Positions 34,865-48,259 of a stretch of 64,000 nucleotides of DNA are shown here, piece after piece. Position 1 is the first letter of the stretch. Every line of letters begins with the position of its first letter. The translations under genes and the position numbers were made by a program. Below the pieces are notes generated by a model. It searched no databases. It was not told the origin of the DNA and saw only the letters and a program-made list of their open reading frames with translations. This DNA is from Loxodes magnus (lineage: Eukaryota; Ciliophora; Karyorelictea; Loxodida; Loxodidae): the NCBI GenBank assembly GCA_946699065.1, contig CAMPDV010000012.1, positions 1,612,001-1,676,000 on the forward strand, read 5' to 3'.

Positions 34865-37800
34865 TACAGTTTAGGATATCAACTAAAGCTCCATTATTGG
34901 TCTTTTGGAATGTAACTTCTCCTTATAAATTATTGAATTGTAAACTTTACCTTAAAGATCAATTAGCTGTCTTTATCTTAGTCACATAATGCTTAATGAA
35001 AGTTCTCACTAGCATGTTTTGATAATTTAAAGCACAAAAATTTTAAATAAGTGACTTATAACTTTAAACCGATATCAAGGAATAGAAAATATACCAAAAG
35101 CGCATCAAGAACTACTTTTGTTTAAAGGCTAATTACATAACATGCTATTTTACTTTTTATTATATCTCATTCTGATTTAAACTACTATAACAATCTTCTG
35201 AATTATCAGCTTATAAAGCTTTTATATTTTGAAGTTTTAATTAATATCGACTCAAAGGGCTCTATAGGGAAGAAAATAACCATTTAATTATTTTTTCTTT
35301 GAAATGATCAATTCTAACTATATTGGTTATTCATGTTTAAGGAATTACTTGCTTCGCTCCTTCTAAAATAAGATTTTAATAAATGATCTAATAAGATTAA
35401 GATAACCTTTAAAAAAATTTCAATTATTTGCATGTTTCATTTATCTTATGATATTTGAGAACTAGAATTAATGATAGATAGGGCTTCGCTTTTGGAAATC
35501 GAAATAATTGCAGATTTTTTTCCCTTTTACATGAATCTAAAATTTAAATTCTTTTTTCCATACTTTGGCTTACATTGCTTCAAATATCTACTTTCTTTTT
35601 CCACTCCATCTTACTTTTTTTGAGAAGCGTGATTTGCACCTTTTAGTCCATAATCTTCTCTTATTTTCCGTTCTTTTTGATCTTTTTTAGACATAAACTA
35701 CTAAATTATCTATTCTCCTACCATAAAGATCTTCAACTTCACAAAATATATAGGATCATATACCTCTATGTTAGTACTTAGAATTTTACACAACCAGCAC
35801 ATTAGCATTTTATCTTTTTTAATAAAAAGGAATACTTATAAACAAACTTCTATTTGCATTACTCTAATCTATCTTTCTTTTTTCCCTATTTATCTGTCTT
35901 TTTTCTTTTCTGATATAAATTTGAAATTCAAGCATTTATTTATTATCACCATTCTCTTATTTTCTCTAGCAAAATATGGTTTTAAGTTATTATAAACCCT
36001 TTAATTTACTTTTGACTGTCATTTTTTGAAAAGTTGCAATTATTTATTTTACCATAGACTAACTAAGTTTGATTAATAAAAGAAGAGAAAAACAACTTAA
36101 AGTATTAAGCTTTAAATTTGCCAGCTTTGGATCAAAAATTTATAAAGATAAGGAGAAAGGCATTCTTTGAGTTAATCAAGCCTTTTATATTAAAGTAATT
36201 ATAACAGAATAAGATAATTAAATTACTTGGCAGGTATACAAATGTTTGATAAGAGTATCAGAAAACATTATCCTACCATGAAGCTCTAGATTTAGCATTT
36301 AAGATATGAAATAAAACTCTTGAGCAAATAGCAATATAAGAGACTTTACTAGCTATAATTAATGTTTACTAGAAGTAAAAAAAGATTTTCTTTAGCTATG
36401 AATTAAATGTTTTAGCTTATAGGCTTCTTTTATTTAGTTCTCATTTTAAGTTTGTTATTAGTTTCAGCTAACTGGAGATTAAAGAAGATAAGAAATGCAG
36501 ATGCTAAAGTTTTGTAAACTTAAGCATATAATTAGCTATAAACTCAGTTGAGAGTAGTAAGTGGTGATATTTATAATAAACTCATTGAGTAACTTTCTGG
36601 GAAGTAAATATATTAGGGGTAAGTTGAGAAAGAAATACTCATAATAGAATGGAAAATGGAAATTAAGAGAAGATAATTGATTACAAAGAGAAAAGAGGTG
36701 CTTGATTTTTTCATCATTTTAGATACATAAATTAAGAAGAGTTAGACTAATCAATTACCTTTGAAGCTCTCTTTAAAACTAGTTAATTCCTAACTCGATC
36801 TGAGAAAGTGAAAAATAACCTTTATTCATTATCTTAGGAAACTGGCTCCAAGAGTTTAACTCTCAACTTGAGCTTTAACCTTTTATTTTTCTAATAAGGA
36901 AATTGCTCCACAAAGCATGTCGTCTGGAAGCGTTTATCTACAAGTAAATTTTATCCATTCTTTAGTTAGTTTCTAATCAAGCTAATTGTTAATATACTTA
37001 CTTTGTTCTTAAATTAGAAGTATCAAAATATAAAAATAGGTAAAGCTTTAGTTACTTAAGAAATAGAAATCATTAAAAAAGAAATTTTTAGATTCAAAGG
37101 AGTAAACTAAAAAGGGATATTTAAAAAGCCAATCTCAAGGTTTTATCATAGTGATTAACCTATTAGCTTAGCATATTAGTAGCTAAAACTGGCTCTACTT
37201 TTGTGCTTATTTCTTAATTACATTGATTGGAATGAATAATCAGTGATAATTAGATTTTATATAAAATCACATAAAAAGCTTGCTAATTGTATAAGAAACA
37301 AAATGAAGAGTAAAGAATGAAGTTAATAAGTAAAAGCTAGTTTAAAGAATAAATCAAATGATAAGATAATAAAGACTGTAAGGAGTATAAAAAAGATATT
37401 TTAGCTAATTTTACAGCTAATAAGAAATGATTGACAGGATATTGCAAGTAAATTTAATAAAAATTTCCAAGGTTTTGCGTTTACAAGCCTCTAAACAGTA
37501 TATATCTAAGAATTAGTTATCCAAGAGGATGTAGGAGTAATTTCATAATCGAAATATAAAGAAGAGAAGAAATCCTAAAATAGACAGAAAAATTTAAAAG
37601 GAAACAGTCCGTTAAAATTGGGATTCAAGAGAGTAACTAACCACGCTTATAGTAGTCAAAGAATGATGAAATAAAATTAGATTTTCGTCAATAATTCAAA
37701 CGTTAGAAATAGCTTAGAATACTTTTTGGTGATTCATTTTCATCTTAATCTCAAATATCAGTTGAGTCCTCGCGATCTAAATATATGACAATAAAAAGCA

Positions 37801-39260
37801 ATTTTGACTTATTGAGATGAGCTCCTGAAATAATTTCTTCAATGTAATTTTTCTCTTTCTATTGCCTTGTTTAATAACTTTTTTTCTTAGCCTTTTATAT
37901 TTTTCCTTTCAAGATAGTTATTAAATCCTCAGCACTCTCTATATCTGAGTCTACCTTAATTAATATGCTCATCACAACCAACTTGATTACCAAAATTTCA
38001 CAATTAGGTTTACAAAGTATTTATTTGTATGAATCTAATTAATTTTCTTACGTTTTTTCTAGATATGAGATCAAAACTTTAAGCTATAGTTACTAAAGCA
38101 GATAATAATATTAGATGCTAAGTATTAATTTACCTGCTAGTTATAATTCCATAATATAAAAAGGCAATTATAGTAGAAATCCACAATCTTGATGTAATTA
38201 TCTTATAAGCAAAGGACTAGAAAAAAAATTAATCCTGATGAGTTTTTTCTCATTTTGCTAGTTAGAGTTTAACTTTTCTTTTACTTATTTTGACTCAAAT
38301 TAGGAGACTAATATTAAAATATTAAAACTGAGAATTTGAAATATACTCAGTATTTATAAAACGCTGCTACTCCTAAAATAGAGTTGAACTGTGATGATAA
38401 CTTCCTAGTCTATTAATTAGCTTACTAGTAATATTTTTGGATAATTATTTCATCAGATTTGTATTCTTTGATAATCAAATTGTTCATTACTCATTTTTTC
38501 ATACTACTGTGTGATTATCCATCCACTTATTATTAAGTAAATTAACCTTAATTAACTTTATATTGTTCATAATACATCCAAATCAAGCAGGCATATTAAG
38601 CATAGCATCATATATTTCTACCTCTTATAATTTATTAATTTCCTATCGAACTCCTTTCAAAATAAGAAACGTTTCTTTCAATATAATGCTTAGCATAATA
38701 GACATAATAATCTCTATTTAGTAGCTTTTTATCATAATCTTCTTTTATCAAACTTTTTAATTTAAAATAAGCTTAAAAAGAAGTGAAAGGAAGAGTAAAC
38801 CACATAAGCAAAGAAGATATAATAAAAGCTAGAAATAAAGCTAGATATGGAGTCTATTTTAATTCTATATAACTTATATGTATTGAATGATATTTATAAG
38901 CTAGTTTAGTCTTCTAAAGTATAATCAAAAGAAAATATAAGAATATAAGGAAAATATTAAGTTTATTAAGCTATAAATCAAGTTTAAAATTTAACTATTA
39001 TGTTATCTCAAACTAGGCTTAATTTGGAGAATTAAAAGGAAAACTTTAAATCAGATAAGGGAATAGATATCAACCTTTAAAAATTAAAATAGTGGTTCAA
39101 AGGAGTAAAGCAAATGGATGCAAAACTTAAACTTTATGGTATTTGTCCTGAAGAGATCAGAGTACTCATTTAGCCTATCTATTAAGTTAGGAAAAGTTTT
39201 ATAAGGTTATAATAAAAGGGTACTGAGGCTAGGCGACTAATTTCTATAAAACTTAGAAGA
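34865..39260 (+). repeat. Old direct segmental duplication, copy 1
   Basis: Collinear with 54247-58390 at perhaps 65-75% identity by eye with many indels. Anchors: 34900 with 54290 (ttttggaatg), 37755 with 57290 (aatatcagttgagt), 39215 with 58340 (ttactgaggct). The spacing drifts from 19.4 to 19.1 kb. No open frame is conserved between the copies, so it looks non-coding. It contains the inverted-repeat arm 35578-37109, and each copy is followed 2.8-3.7 kb later by a Cys-rich gene. Confidence 0.8.
35578..37109. repeat. Right arm of the long inverted repeat (partner 1-1532)
   Basis: Reverse complement of 1-1532 with very few differences; separated from it by about 34 kb. Similarity to the left arm is far higher than to the direct duplication at 54.2-58.4 kb, so the inverted copy arose much later. 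Confidence 0.93.
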
Positions 39261-42200
39261 GTTTTGACCAATAGATTTTGAAGTTAAACTAGATTAGATT
39301 TTAGAAAGAGCTTAAAATAGTAATAGTAAACAAAAAAACCTATCTTAGTTTCTAGTTTTGGGGTGAAGATGAAAAATAAGAATTTTTAAGTATAAAAGCA
39401 TCTGATTTTGATGTGACTTAAGAGTATTAGGAGAATTAATTCTACAATAGCTCTAAAGGGAAAAAACTAAAAGACTCTACATTGCAGAATAAATGTTAAA
39501 GAACCTAAAGAATAAGGAGCATTTAATTGCTAAAATACCTCAAGATAATTCTCATAATAAAATATGACTTAGTGTACAATCTTTCAACGCTAGATAGATT
39601 TTAAGAAGAATGAAGTTCGAGCTATGTAATTTAATTTAATTAGACAGTTCTAAATTTAACTTAAACTTGTAAGTTTTTTTCTTTAGTAGGATCGAAAAAA
39701 TTGACTGTGTATTGATAAGGGGTTTGGAGTTTGAATAAACTTAAAATTAAAAGAAAAATAAATAGTTAACTAAAAGGCTTAAATCGGATTAATAAATGAG
39801 AGCTACTTATATTATTAATAATACCAGTAGATTTTAATTATTTCATTCAGCTTTTTAAAAACTATATTTCAGAGAAAATAATAAATAAGAAGTTTTGGCT
39901 TATTCGATGCATAATGAAGAAAATAAGCAAGACTTAACTATAGCAAGACTTTAAAAATTATAGAGATTTCTCAGGGCTAACTTGGGATTTATCAAAAAAA
40001 ATGAAGCACTCTCTTTGAAGACAATTGATCGAAAAAATATCAAAGATATGAAATGTAAAACTTGAAAAAGAGGGAAATAACCAACTTTCAAACTTAATTT
40101 TGGATTTATAGAATTTAGAAAAAACTTGAATTCTCTTTTAGAAGAAGCATTTATAAATATCGCTATTTATTACTCCAAAATAAAGAAATAAACAGTAGAA
40201 AGTTATAAAAATATTAGATTTAAAGATGAAGAGGAAATAAATTATTTTTTTAGATTTTTTACTTAATAAAGAAGTTTAGGACTTTTTCAAAGCAGTACTA
40301 AAGAATTTAGCATACAAAAGAGCTTTAGATTCTTTGCTAAATGGCATGTTTAGCGAATATAGTTATAAATAGATAGATTCAGTTAAAGCATAATCATTAG
40401 AAAGTGCTAGTTACTCTCATTTATTTATATATTTCATCTTTAAGCAGACCTTAATCCATAATAATACCTATTCCTTAAATATTCTATCTATAAAGAATAT
40501 TCCTAGAAAAATTTTATCTAAAATTGTTATTGAAAAGATATTTTTTAAACTCCTCCACATCTTCTAGTGAAATCAGTATATTACTCTTATATGCTATTAT
40601 TTTTGCTAGCATTGCAACTGACTTATTTAAAACTCCCAATAAATAAATTTTTTTCTTGTTTTCTTAATTTTGAAATAGGATTTATTTATTTTACCCAGCT
40701 TATAATAACTAAAAGATGAATGTATGCTTAATTAAATATACAATAATCAACTTTAAAATATAAAGCTTGTCTATATATAATTACAACTTCTCTCTAATTT
40801 ATTTTGTCTCTTTTCACTTTTTCAAACTTAACTGATAAGAAATTAATTAGGATTAAATAACGAATCTCAAAACTCCGATATTACATCAACAAATTTGTTT
40901 TGTTCTCATTCTGAAAATATCTAGCTTCATGATATCTACTTCTTTATCTTGGTTCTTATACAAAGATCAGATAAAAGCATGTTTACTACCCCATAGCTTG
41001 CTAATCCTGTCAAATAAATACCTGGATATCCGTCGAATATCAAAAATAATAGGTAAATATACTTCATACTTCATTACTCTCCAATCTGGTCTGTCTGAAT
41101 ATCATAATAAAATGAAGGACTTATTTTGTAAGTATTTAAGTTCTGAAGGAACTTTTAAATTTTTCTTCTTTAACATATCCAATATTATGTGTATTTATAC
41201 GATTGCTATCAGCTTCATTTATCCTTTTTTCTACTAAAAGATTAGAATCTCTAAATTTTGCTTTAGATAAAGTATCATTCTTGCTTTATTTATTTGACTT
41301 ATGCATAAAATTCCTAGTTATAAGATTTACTTTTTCAGCAATTTCATTTCTCCAAACGCAATTTTTTATCTCAAAATAAATTAACTAAAAGTCTCTTCTT
41401 CCATCCTTACCATCGATCTTTCTTTTTAATTCACACTATATACTCTCTCCAGCACTTCCATAACTAATTCTAGTCTACTATCTTGCTTAATTAAAGGAAT
41501 ATCATTCTTAAAGACTTCAAAGAAAGTAATAGAACTAATAAAATCAGGATATTTCTGGATGGTACTATAATTATATTTTCTTTAGCGCTTTTAAATCTAA
41601 AATTAATAATTTAATTAAATGAAATCCTAGAAGAGGAATGATAGATGTATTAGCTAGATATTCCTATAACTTAACTAGACAAAATACTAAAATCGTATTC
41701 ATGTCTAAGTATCTTTTACCTTAAATAAAGCAAGTAAATACAACTAACTTTTAAAATGCTATTTTTCTTATTCTTACTATTAAATAAATTTGACTAAAGC
41801 TACTCAGCTGACCATATTCTTAATACCAATATTCAGAAATTAAATATCCAGCAAAGATTTAAATTATCACAAAGACTAAAAAGTATTAGTGAATATTAGG
41901 GTAACTACTTTTATATATGCCTTTAATAATTAATTGCTATACTAGCTAATTTAGCAGAGCAACTACTCAAAAACCCATTAGATAGCTATAAAGCATATTA
42001 ATAAACTCTATTCCTACATAGTAAGATTATAACTTTATATTTGCTAGATAAGCACAATAGCAGAACTTATATATAGGTAGAGTGCAAAAAACACTTAGTT
42101 GAAAGAAGATAAAAGTAATTTCATGATTGTTTGAGATATCTTGGATGTATTAAATGAGAAAGATGAATATTTGTATCTTATTAGATTATAGTTCTTAGCC

Positions 42201-42889
42201 TCATGGATAGTTAAATATACCATTAAAAGATTCTAAAATTTCTAAAACAGAATTTTCTTTTAAGAATAGATTGCTAAGAGTAAGCTTTATACTTTAATTT
42301 TGGAATGAACTAAAATCTACTTTCTATTAGAATTAATTAGTTAATTCAATACTCCTCACTTTCGTTGTTGTATAACAAACTTCCTTCTTAATTAGCTGAA
42401 GAAGATTATTATGTTTAAACATTTTTTCTTATTAAATTTATTTAGATCTTTAGCCTCTAAAAATGGTAGCTAGTTTAAAGAAAGGAAAATAGTATTCGAC
42501 TGTGGATGCAACTTATTATGAATTACTATGATTTACCCTTGTTTTCTTAGAAAGATTTTAAGGTATGAAATAGATCAAATCAGAAGGTTAGATAAAATTT
42601 GGCTTTTTTAAATTTAGAAGAAAATTAAAGTTTATTTAAGAGATAAGTAAATTAAAAAAATCCCATGACTTTTTTTATTAATAGATAAATGCTTCAGAGG
42701 AAAGAAAAGTGAATGAAAATATAATAATTCATTTCAAATAAAATTAAGCAGATAATAAGAAGAAAATTGGCGCTTAAAGATATGACAATACAAGCAAATT
42801 TAAATGCTTGGAAGGTTCCTTGCAAGTGAGGAAATTATTTAAGTTCAACAATTAATTTTTTAATTTAATTAGCTTCTATAAATTTAAAA
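39261..42889. other. AT-rich spacer, nothing recognised
   Basis: Upstream region of the second Cys-rich gene. No conserved frame, RNA island or repeat beyond scattered resemblance to 58.4-61.2 kb was recognised. Confidence 0.45.
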
Positions 42890-45800
42890 ATGTTGAATGC
42901 TCTTATTTTCGTAATAGTCATCTAAAATATAAATACTCAATATTTTCAACTCATTGACGCTAATAGTCCTTATCAATTTTCTGGTTCTGCAATTAAAATT
43001 ACATTTGATTCTCTGTCTTATAATCCTGGGACAAATTCTTAAAGTTCGTGAGCAATAACTGGCTGATTTAAATATCCAAGTTGTGATGGCTCTACTTGAA
43101 ACGACATAATAGAGTTTCATGGATATTCTGATTGAATGGGTTTTTGAACTAAATCTGATTCATCTATTAATACAATTTCGTGAGATTGGTCAGGTTAAGA
43201 TTGGTCAGGTTATCATCTTTGGTATTATGATAATAATCATTATTTTGGTTGTAATATTTGATACTTCCAATTATTTTAACTAAACAGTTAACCTTAACTT
43301 TAATGATGTAATAGTATACAAATTTATTAATAAACAACAGTTTATTGTCATACCACTTCGGAAGAGACATTTTGAGTTGGCTTAGATTAGTCATCTTATA
43401 TGAAAATTGGAAAAGATGAAAAATTTTACATACCTTTTATTGGATAAATGATAGACTTAAGATTTTGGGGATATAATAAATGATTTACTGATTCAGAATT
43501 TAGTGCCCTTGCTCAATAAAGTCCCTGTGCTTTAAGTTGCTCTACAGGCTATTGTACTTCTCCTCTAATAAATTCATGTGTTAATAATTGCGATCCAAAG
43601 TGCTTATCTTGCTCAAATACTGGACCTAATAACTGCTGAACTTGTAGAGAAAATTAATATTTAGATACAAGTGTCTATACTTGTAAATGCAACTCTGATT
43701 CTTGAAGTGCAAGTTCTAATCCTTTTACTTGCTAGAAATGTTCTTAAACTATGACTAACTGTTAAACTTGTACTAATGGTTCAACTTGTTTATCATGTTA
43801 TTCCCCTTATTACCTTAGATTAGATGGAACTTGCTAAACAGATTGTTCATCTATTAATAAGACAAAAATGGAGATAGAAAATGCTAGCTATGCAATTTAG
43901 AACTTCCTTATTGTCTTTATTGTAATTTAGCTGGAACAACTTGCACTTAATGCAATACAGCATATTTCCTTATGAGCAACACTTGTAATTTATGTTAAAG
44001 TTATCTTAATGATTGTGCAACTTGTTCTGACCAATCTACTTGTACTTAGTGTTCGACTAAGTATCTTTACTCTGGCTAATGTTAAGATTCATGTCCTTCT
44101 ACTTATTAAGATAAAAATGGAGATAGAATTTGTGAGCTATGCTCCTAAGTTTTATAAAATTGTTTAGAATGTACATTAAATGGTTAGTAATGTACTAAAT
44201 GTAATGATGGCTATTACATAGGAAATGACTTTTATTGTCATTAATGTTAAGATATTAATTGCAAAGTATGTATTAACTAAGGAACTATTTGTAATGAATG
44301 TTTCACTTCATGAAAGTTAGAGTATTCTATAAGCCAATGTTCTAATATTTGCCCAAGTACAGAATAAGATAAAGACAACAATAGAATATGCTAGCTATGT
44401 AATTCTGTATTAAGTAATTGTATTGAATGTACTGAAGATGGATTGAAATGCTTAGTATGCGACTAATTTTACGTACTAGAATTAGATTATTTATGTTATC
44501 CGTGTAGTGCGATAGATTCAAACTGCATCTAATGTTCAAACAAATAAACATGCTCTTAGTGCTATAATCCTTTAAAAGTATCATAAAGCAAATGTCTTTC
44601 AAATTGTCCAAATACAGAGTAAGACAAAGATGGAGATAAAAAATGCTAGTTATGCAATTTAGTACTTAATAATTGTAACTATTGCTATGAAGACGGAAGC
44701 TAGTGCATTACTTGTGATCATTATTTTGTGCTAGAACAAGATGGATTATGTTATGCGTGCAAAAATATTGATGTAAATTGTACATAATGCACAGACAAAT
44801 AAATATGCTCTTAATGCAATAATCCTTTAAAACTATCATAAAACAAATGTCTTTCAAATTGCCCAAGTACAGAATAAGATAAAGACAACGATGGAATATG
44901 CTAGCTATGTAATTTTGCGTTAAGTAATTGTATTTAATGTACTGAAGATGGATTAAAATGCTTAAAATGCGAATAATTTTATGTATTAGAATCAGATTAT
45001 TTATGCTATCCGTGTAGTGCTATCGATTCGAACTGCATATAATGTTCAAACAAATAAACATGCTCTTAATGCAATAATCCTTTGAAATTATCATAAAATA
45101 AATGTCTATCTCAATGCCTATTCACAGAATAAGATAAAGATGGAGATAGAATTTGTTAGTTATGTAATGTATAAATATATAATTGTACTGAGTGTTATGA
45201 AGATGGAAGTAGATGTACAAAATGCTTTAGAACAAGACATTAACATTATATGCTAGAACAAGATAGTTTATGTTATGCGTGCAAAAATATTGATGTAAAT
45301 TGTGCATAATGCTCAAACAAATAAACATGTTCTTAATGCAATAATCCTTTAAAAATTTCTAAAAATTAATGCTTATCACATTGCCCAAGTACAGAATAAG
45401 ATAAAGATGGAGATAGAATATGCTAGCTATGTAATTCTGTAATAAGTAATTGTATCGAATGTACTGAGGATGGAATTGGATGCTTGCTTTGTTAAGTTGG
45501 ATATTTTATAAGCAGTTCCCATTAATGTGAGTTGTGCTCTGAGAGTATTTAAAATTGCTAGTTTTGCTCCTAAAATGGATAAGAATGCTATAAGTGCTTT
45601 TCACCTTAAAAGCTTTAAAATAATAAATGTGTAGATGAATGCTTAAAAAATTACTATTATGATGATTAAAATATTTGCTAGTTTTGCGATATGAAATTAT
45701 CTTAAAATGAATGCAAAGATGAATGCTCCAAATATGAATAAGACATAGATAAAGATAATATTTGTAAACTATGTAGTTTAGAAATAAATGATTGTGAATA

Positions 45801-48259
45801 ATGTCACGAAAAGAATGGTAAGCTAGTATGTGATAAATGCTAAAGTAATCATTTTTTACAAGGAAACAAATGTTTTACATGTGAAGAAATAATATACGAT
45901 TGTGGAATTTGCTAAACTGAAAATGCTTGCTTATAATGTAAAACTTTATATCTTTCATAAAATAAATGTCAAACAAAATGTGATGAAACGGAATAAGATT
46001 ACGATTTAGATTAAGTTTGCAAACCTTGCAATTAAGAGATAAAGAATTGCTTGAAATGTCATTAAAACATAAAGTAATGCTAAGAATGTTTAAGTGGATT
46101 TTATTTAGACGAAGATAATATTTGTAAATCATGCTAAGTAATTAATTAAAATTGTATTTCATGTGAGTAAGATAAATGTTTGAAATGTGAAAATTAGAAG
46201 TTATCATAAAATACTTGCGTAGAGAAATGTTTAGCTATAGAATAAGATAAATTAAAAACTGGAATATGTGAATCTTGTAGTAAAGTAATAGAAAATTGCA
46301 AAGAATGTTCAGAAGATGGAACTACTTGCTACTCATGTTTTTAACCTTTTGAGATTTCAGTGAATAATACTTGCGAGTAAAAAGAAATATAAAAAGAAGA
46401 ATAAAAAGAAGAATAAGAATAAGAATAAGAAGATATTAATTCAGAAAACTTAGAAGAATAAATTAAAAATAATATTGAAGAAGATACAGAAAACTTGAAA
46501 GAAATGTCTATAGATAGTTTTGATATAACAAATTAGTAAAAATAAGCTATTTAATAAAACTAATAAATACAAAATACAGGAACAATCAGTTCTGGAGCTA
46601 TCTCATCTGTCAGCTTAGCTATGCCTGAAAGTATTTCTTCAGGCTATTGGTTCTAATTTATGCTTATAACTGAAATTTTTTAAGCAAATGCTTACATTCA
46701 AGTTAATAAACCAGAAATTTTATCAGCTTATTACTATCAATAAAGTCAAAATCTAATCAAAAAATTAAATTAACATTTGATCTTTGAAAGTTCAAAACAA
46801 GCAGTTAAAGATGCCAAATGAAAAAATATAGGATATAAAAGTTATGCCTTTTTAGAAAACTCAATAGTAAACCTTATTCTCACCTTATCAATTTTATTTT
46901 TAGACATACTACTTAATCCAGTGTAAAGATATTTCTGCACTAAATAACTTTCTAACATTAGATAAAAATACTTACATTATAGACTTCCCTTATCTCTTTA
47001 CTTACTGTTCAGCCTTTAAATATCATATTCCTCTATCCTTCAAATAATTAATTCCAACTTTGACGATAATTGATGCATAGTAAATACATTAGCTGCCTAT
47101 TTTTCTTTGGTAATTTTTTATATAGATCATTTAAGTTGCAATGATAGTTCGTTTTTACTTTGTAATAAAGAATTTCTTTACTTTAAAAAGCAAAACAAAT
47201 GATTAAAGTACAGATTAGAAAGAAGTTCTTGATAAATATACTTAAAAGTATTTTTCATTGTTTGATGAACTAAAACATGGGAAAGCAGCTTTGTTGTTTT
47301 ATCCTTTATTTTTACTAAGAAGATTACTTTTATCAGTTATCTTAGTTAGCTTACACTAGATACCTTTAGCTCAAATTACCCTTAGTATATCATTAAGTTT
47401 AGGTATGCTTCTGTATATCATAAAGAGTAAGCCTTTTGAATCCAAATTACTTAACTTAGTTCAGGCTATGTAAGAGTTTTGGTTAATAACTTTATTTTCC
47501 TTCAATTTCTATTTTTACTCACTAGATTAGTAATAAAACCGAGCTATTTCTTCAGCCAATACCTAAGTATCATAATAAATAGGCTTAGCAATAATAGTGA
47601 TATCAAGCATAATAACATATGTAGGAATGCTATTTGGTATAATAGCAATGATAAAGGATATAATAAAGGGAATAAAAGAAGCAAAAAAGAAGAAATTAGA
47701 GTAAAAGTAACAATAAGTATAGAAACTAGTTCCTATTTAAAGTATGGCATCTCTTGAATAAGCTGAATGGAAACTATAAGATATAGAATAAACATTAAAT
47801 CTGAATTAAACAAAGTTAGATAACCTAAGTAGCACTGATTAAGTATATTAATTTTAAAATCATAGTTATTTATAAGATTCTAGCTCAAGATTTATTTTGG
47901 ATAAAGAGAAGAGCGAAGAACATAAGAAGAACGAAATGCTAGATATAAAGGTATTATATTTAATTATATAGAAATATACCAATAAATAAGAGAAAATAAA
48001 AGAAGAAAGAAAAATTTAAATCATTCAAGAGACATAATACTCCTAAGAAGGCTGTTATTAATTATAATCATCTGTTTTATCTAAACCCATAGTGGATAGT
48101 CAATTACAAAATTGCGAATAATCACCAAAAGTACAGTTAGTAGATTAAAATAAATCAAGTCAAAAGTTAGGAAAATAACTAAAAGTTATGGGATCTTAAA
48201 ATAAAAGAAGAAAAGGATTTTTAAAAATTAGAAAAATAAAAAATGAAAGTGAACAGTGA
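42890..48259 (+). CDS. Large Cys-rich multi-pass membrane protein, copy 2 (about 1785 aa)
   Basis: ATG 42890 begins a signal peptide (MLNALIFVIVIQNINTQ). Next is a Trp-rich LamG-like domain (SSWAITGWFKY ... DLRFWGYNKW), then about 1000 residues of Cys repeats including five copies of an 85-residue module starting TEQDKDGDRICQLC, an acidic E/Q linker, about seven C-terminal helices and a long basic tail closing at NESEQ, TGA 48257-48259. A 16-nt intron lies at 47110-47125. One base is missing near 43854 relative to copy 3 (tctattaataag against tctacttaataag); allowing that and the intron, start and stop frames agree exactly. Internal TGAs are Trp. The DxDGD of each module resembles calcium-binding loops of thrombospondin type-3 repeats (inference). 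Presumed cell-surface receptor or antigen. Confidence 0.9.
44359..45645 (+). repeat. In-gene tandem array of 255-bp (85-codon) modules
   Basis: Modules start at 44359, 44614, 44869, 45124 and 45391; the first three steps are exactly 255 bp and the last is 267 because of an in-frame 12-bp insertion. Each encodes TEQDKDG.. followed by about eight CxxC-type cysteines and the phrase SNKQTCSQC. The copy at 61180 has only two such modules (62632 and 62887), so the array expanded or contracted by whole modules. Confidence 0.9.
47110..47125 (+). other. 16-nt intron in Cys-rich gene copy 2
   Basis: gtaattttttatatag. Splicing joins AAYFSL to IIQVAMIVR and is required to reach the conserved C-terminal helices and the TGA at 48257. 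It is at the same position as the 23-nt intron of copy 1. Confidence 0.85.

Noticed and set aside
17568..48259. Reading the Cys-rich genes as Tetrahymena-type pseudogenes killed by TGA
   Set aside because: TGA and TGG alternate at the same conserved Trp positions and many TGAs are shared by diverged copies that otherwise keep frame and cysteines, which fits a sense codon better than repeated independent nonsense mutation.
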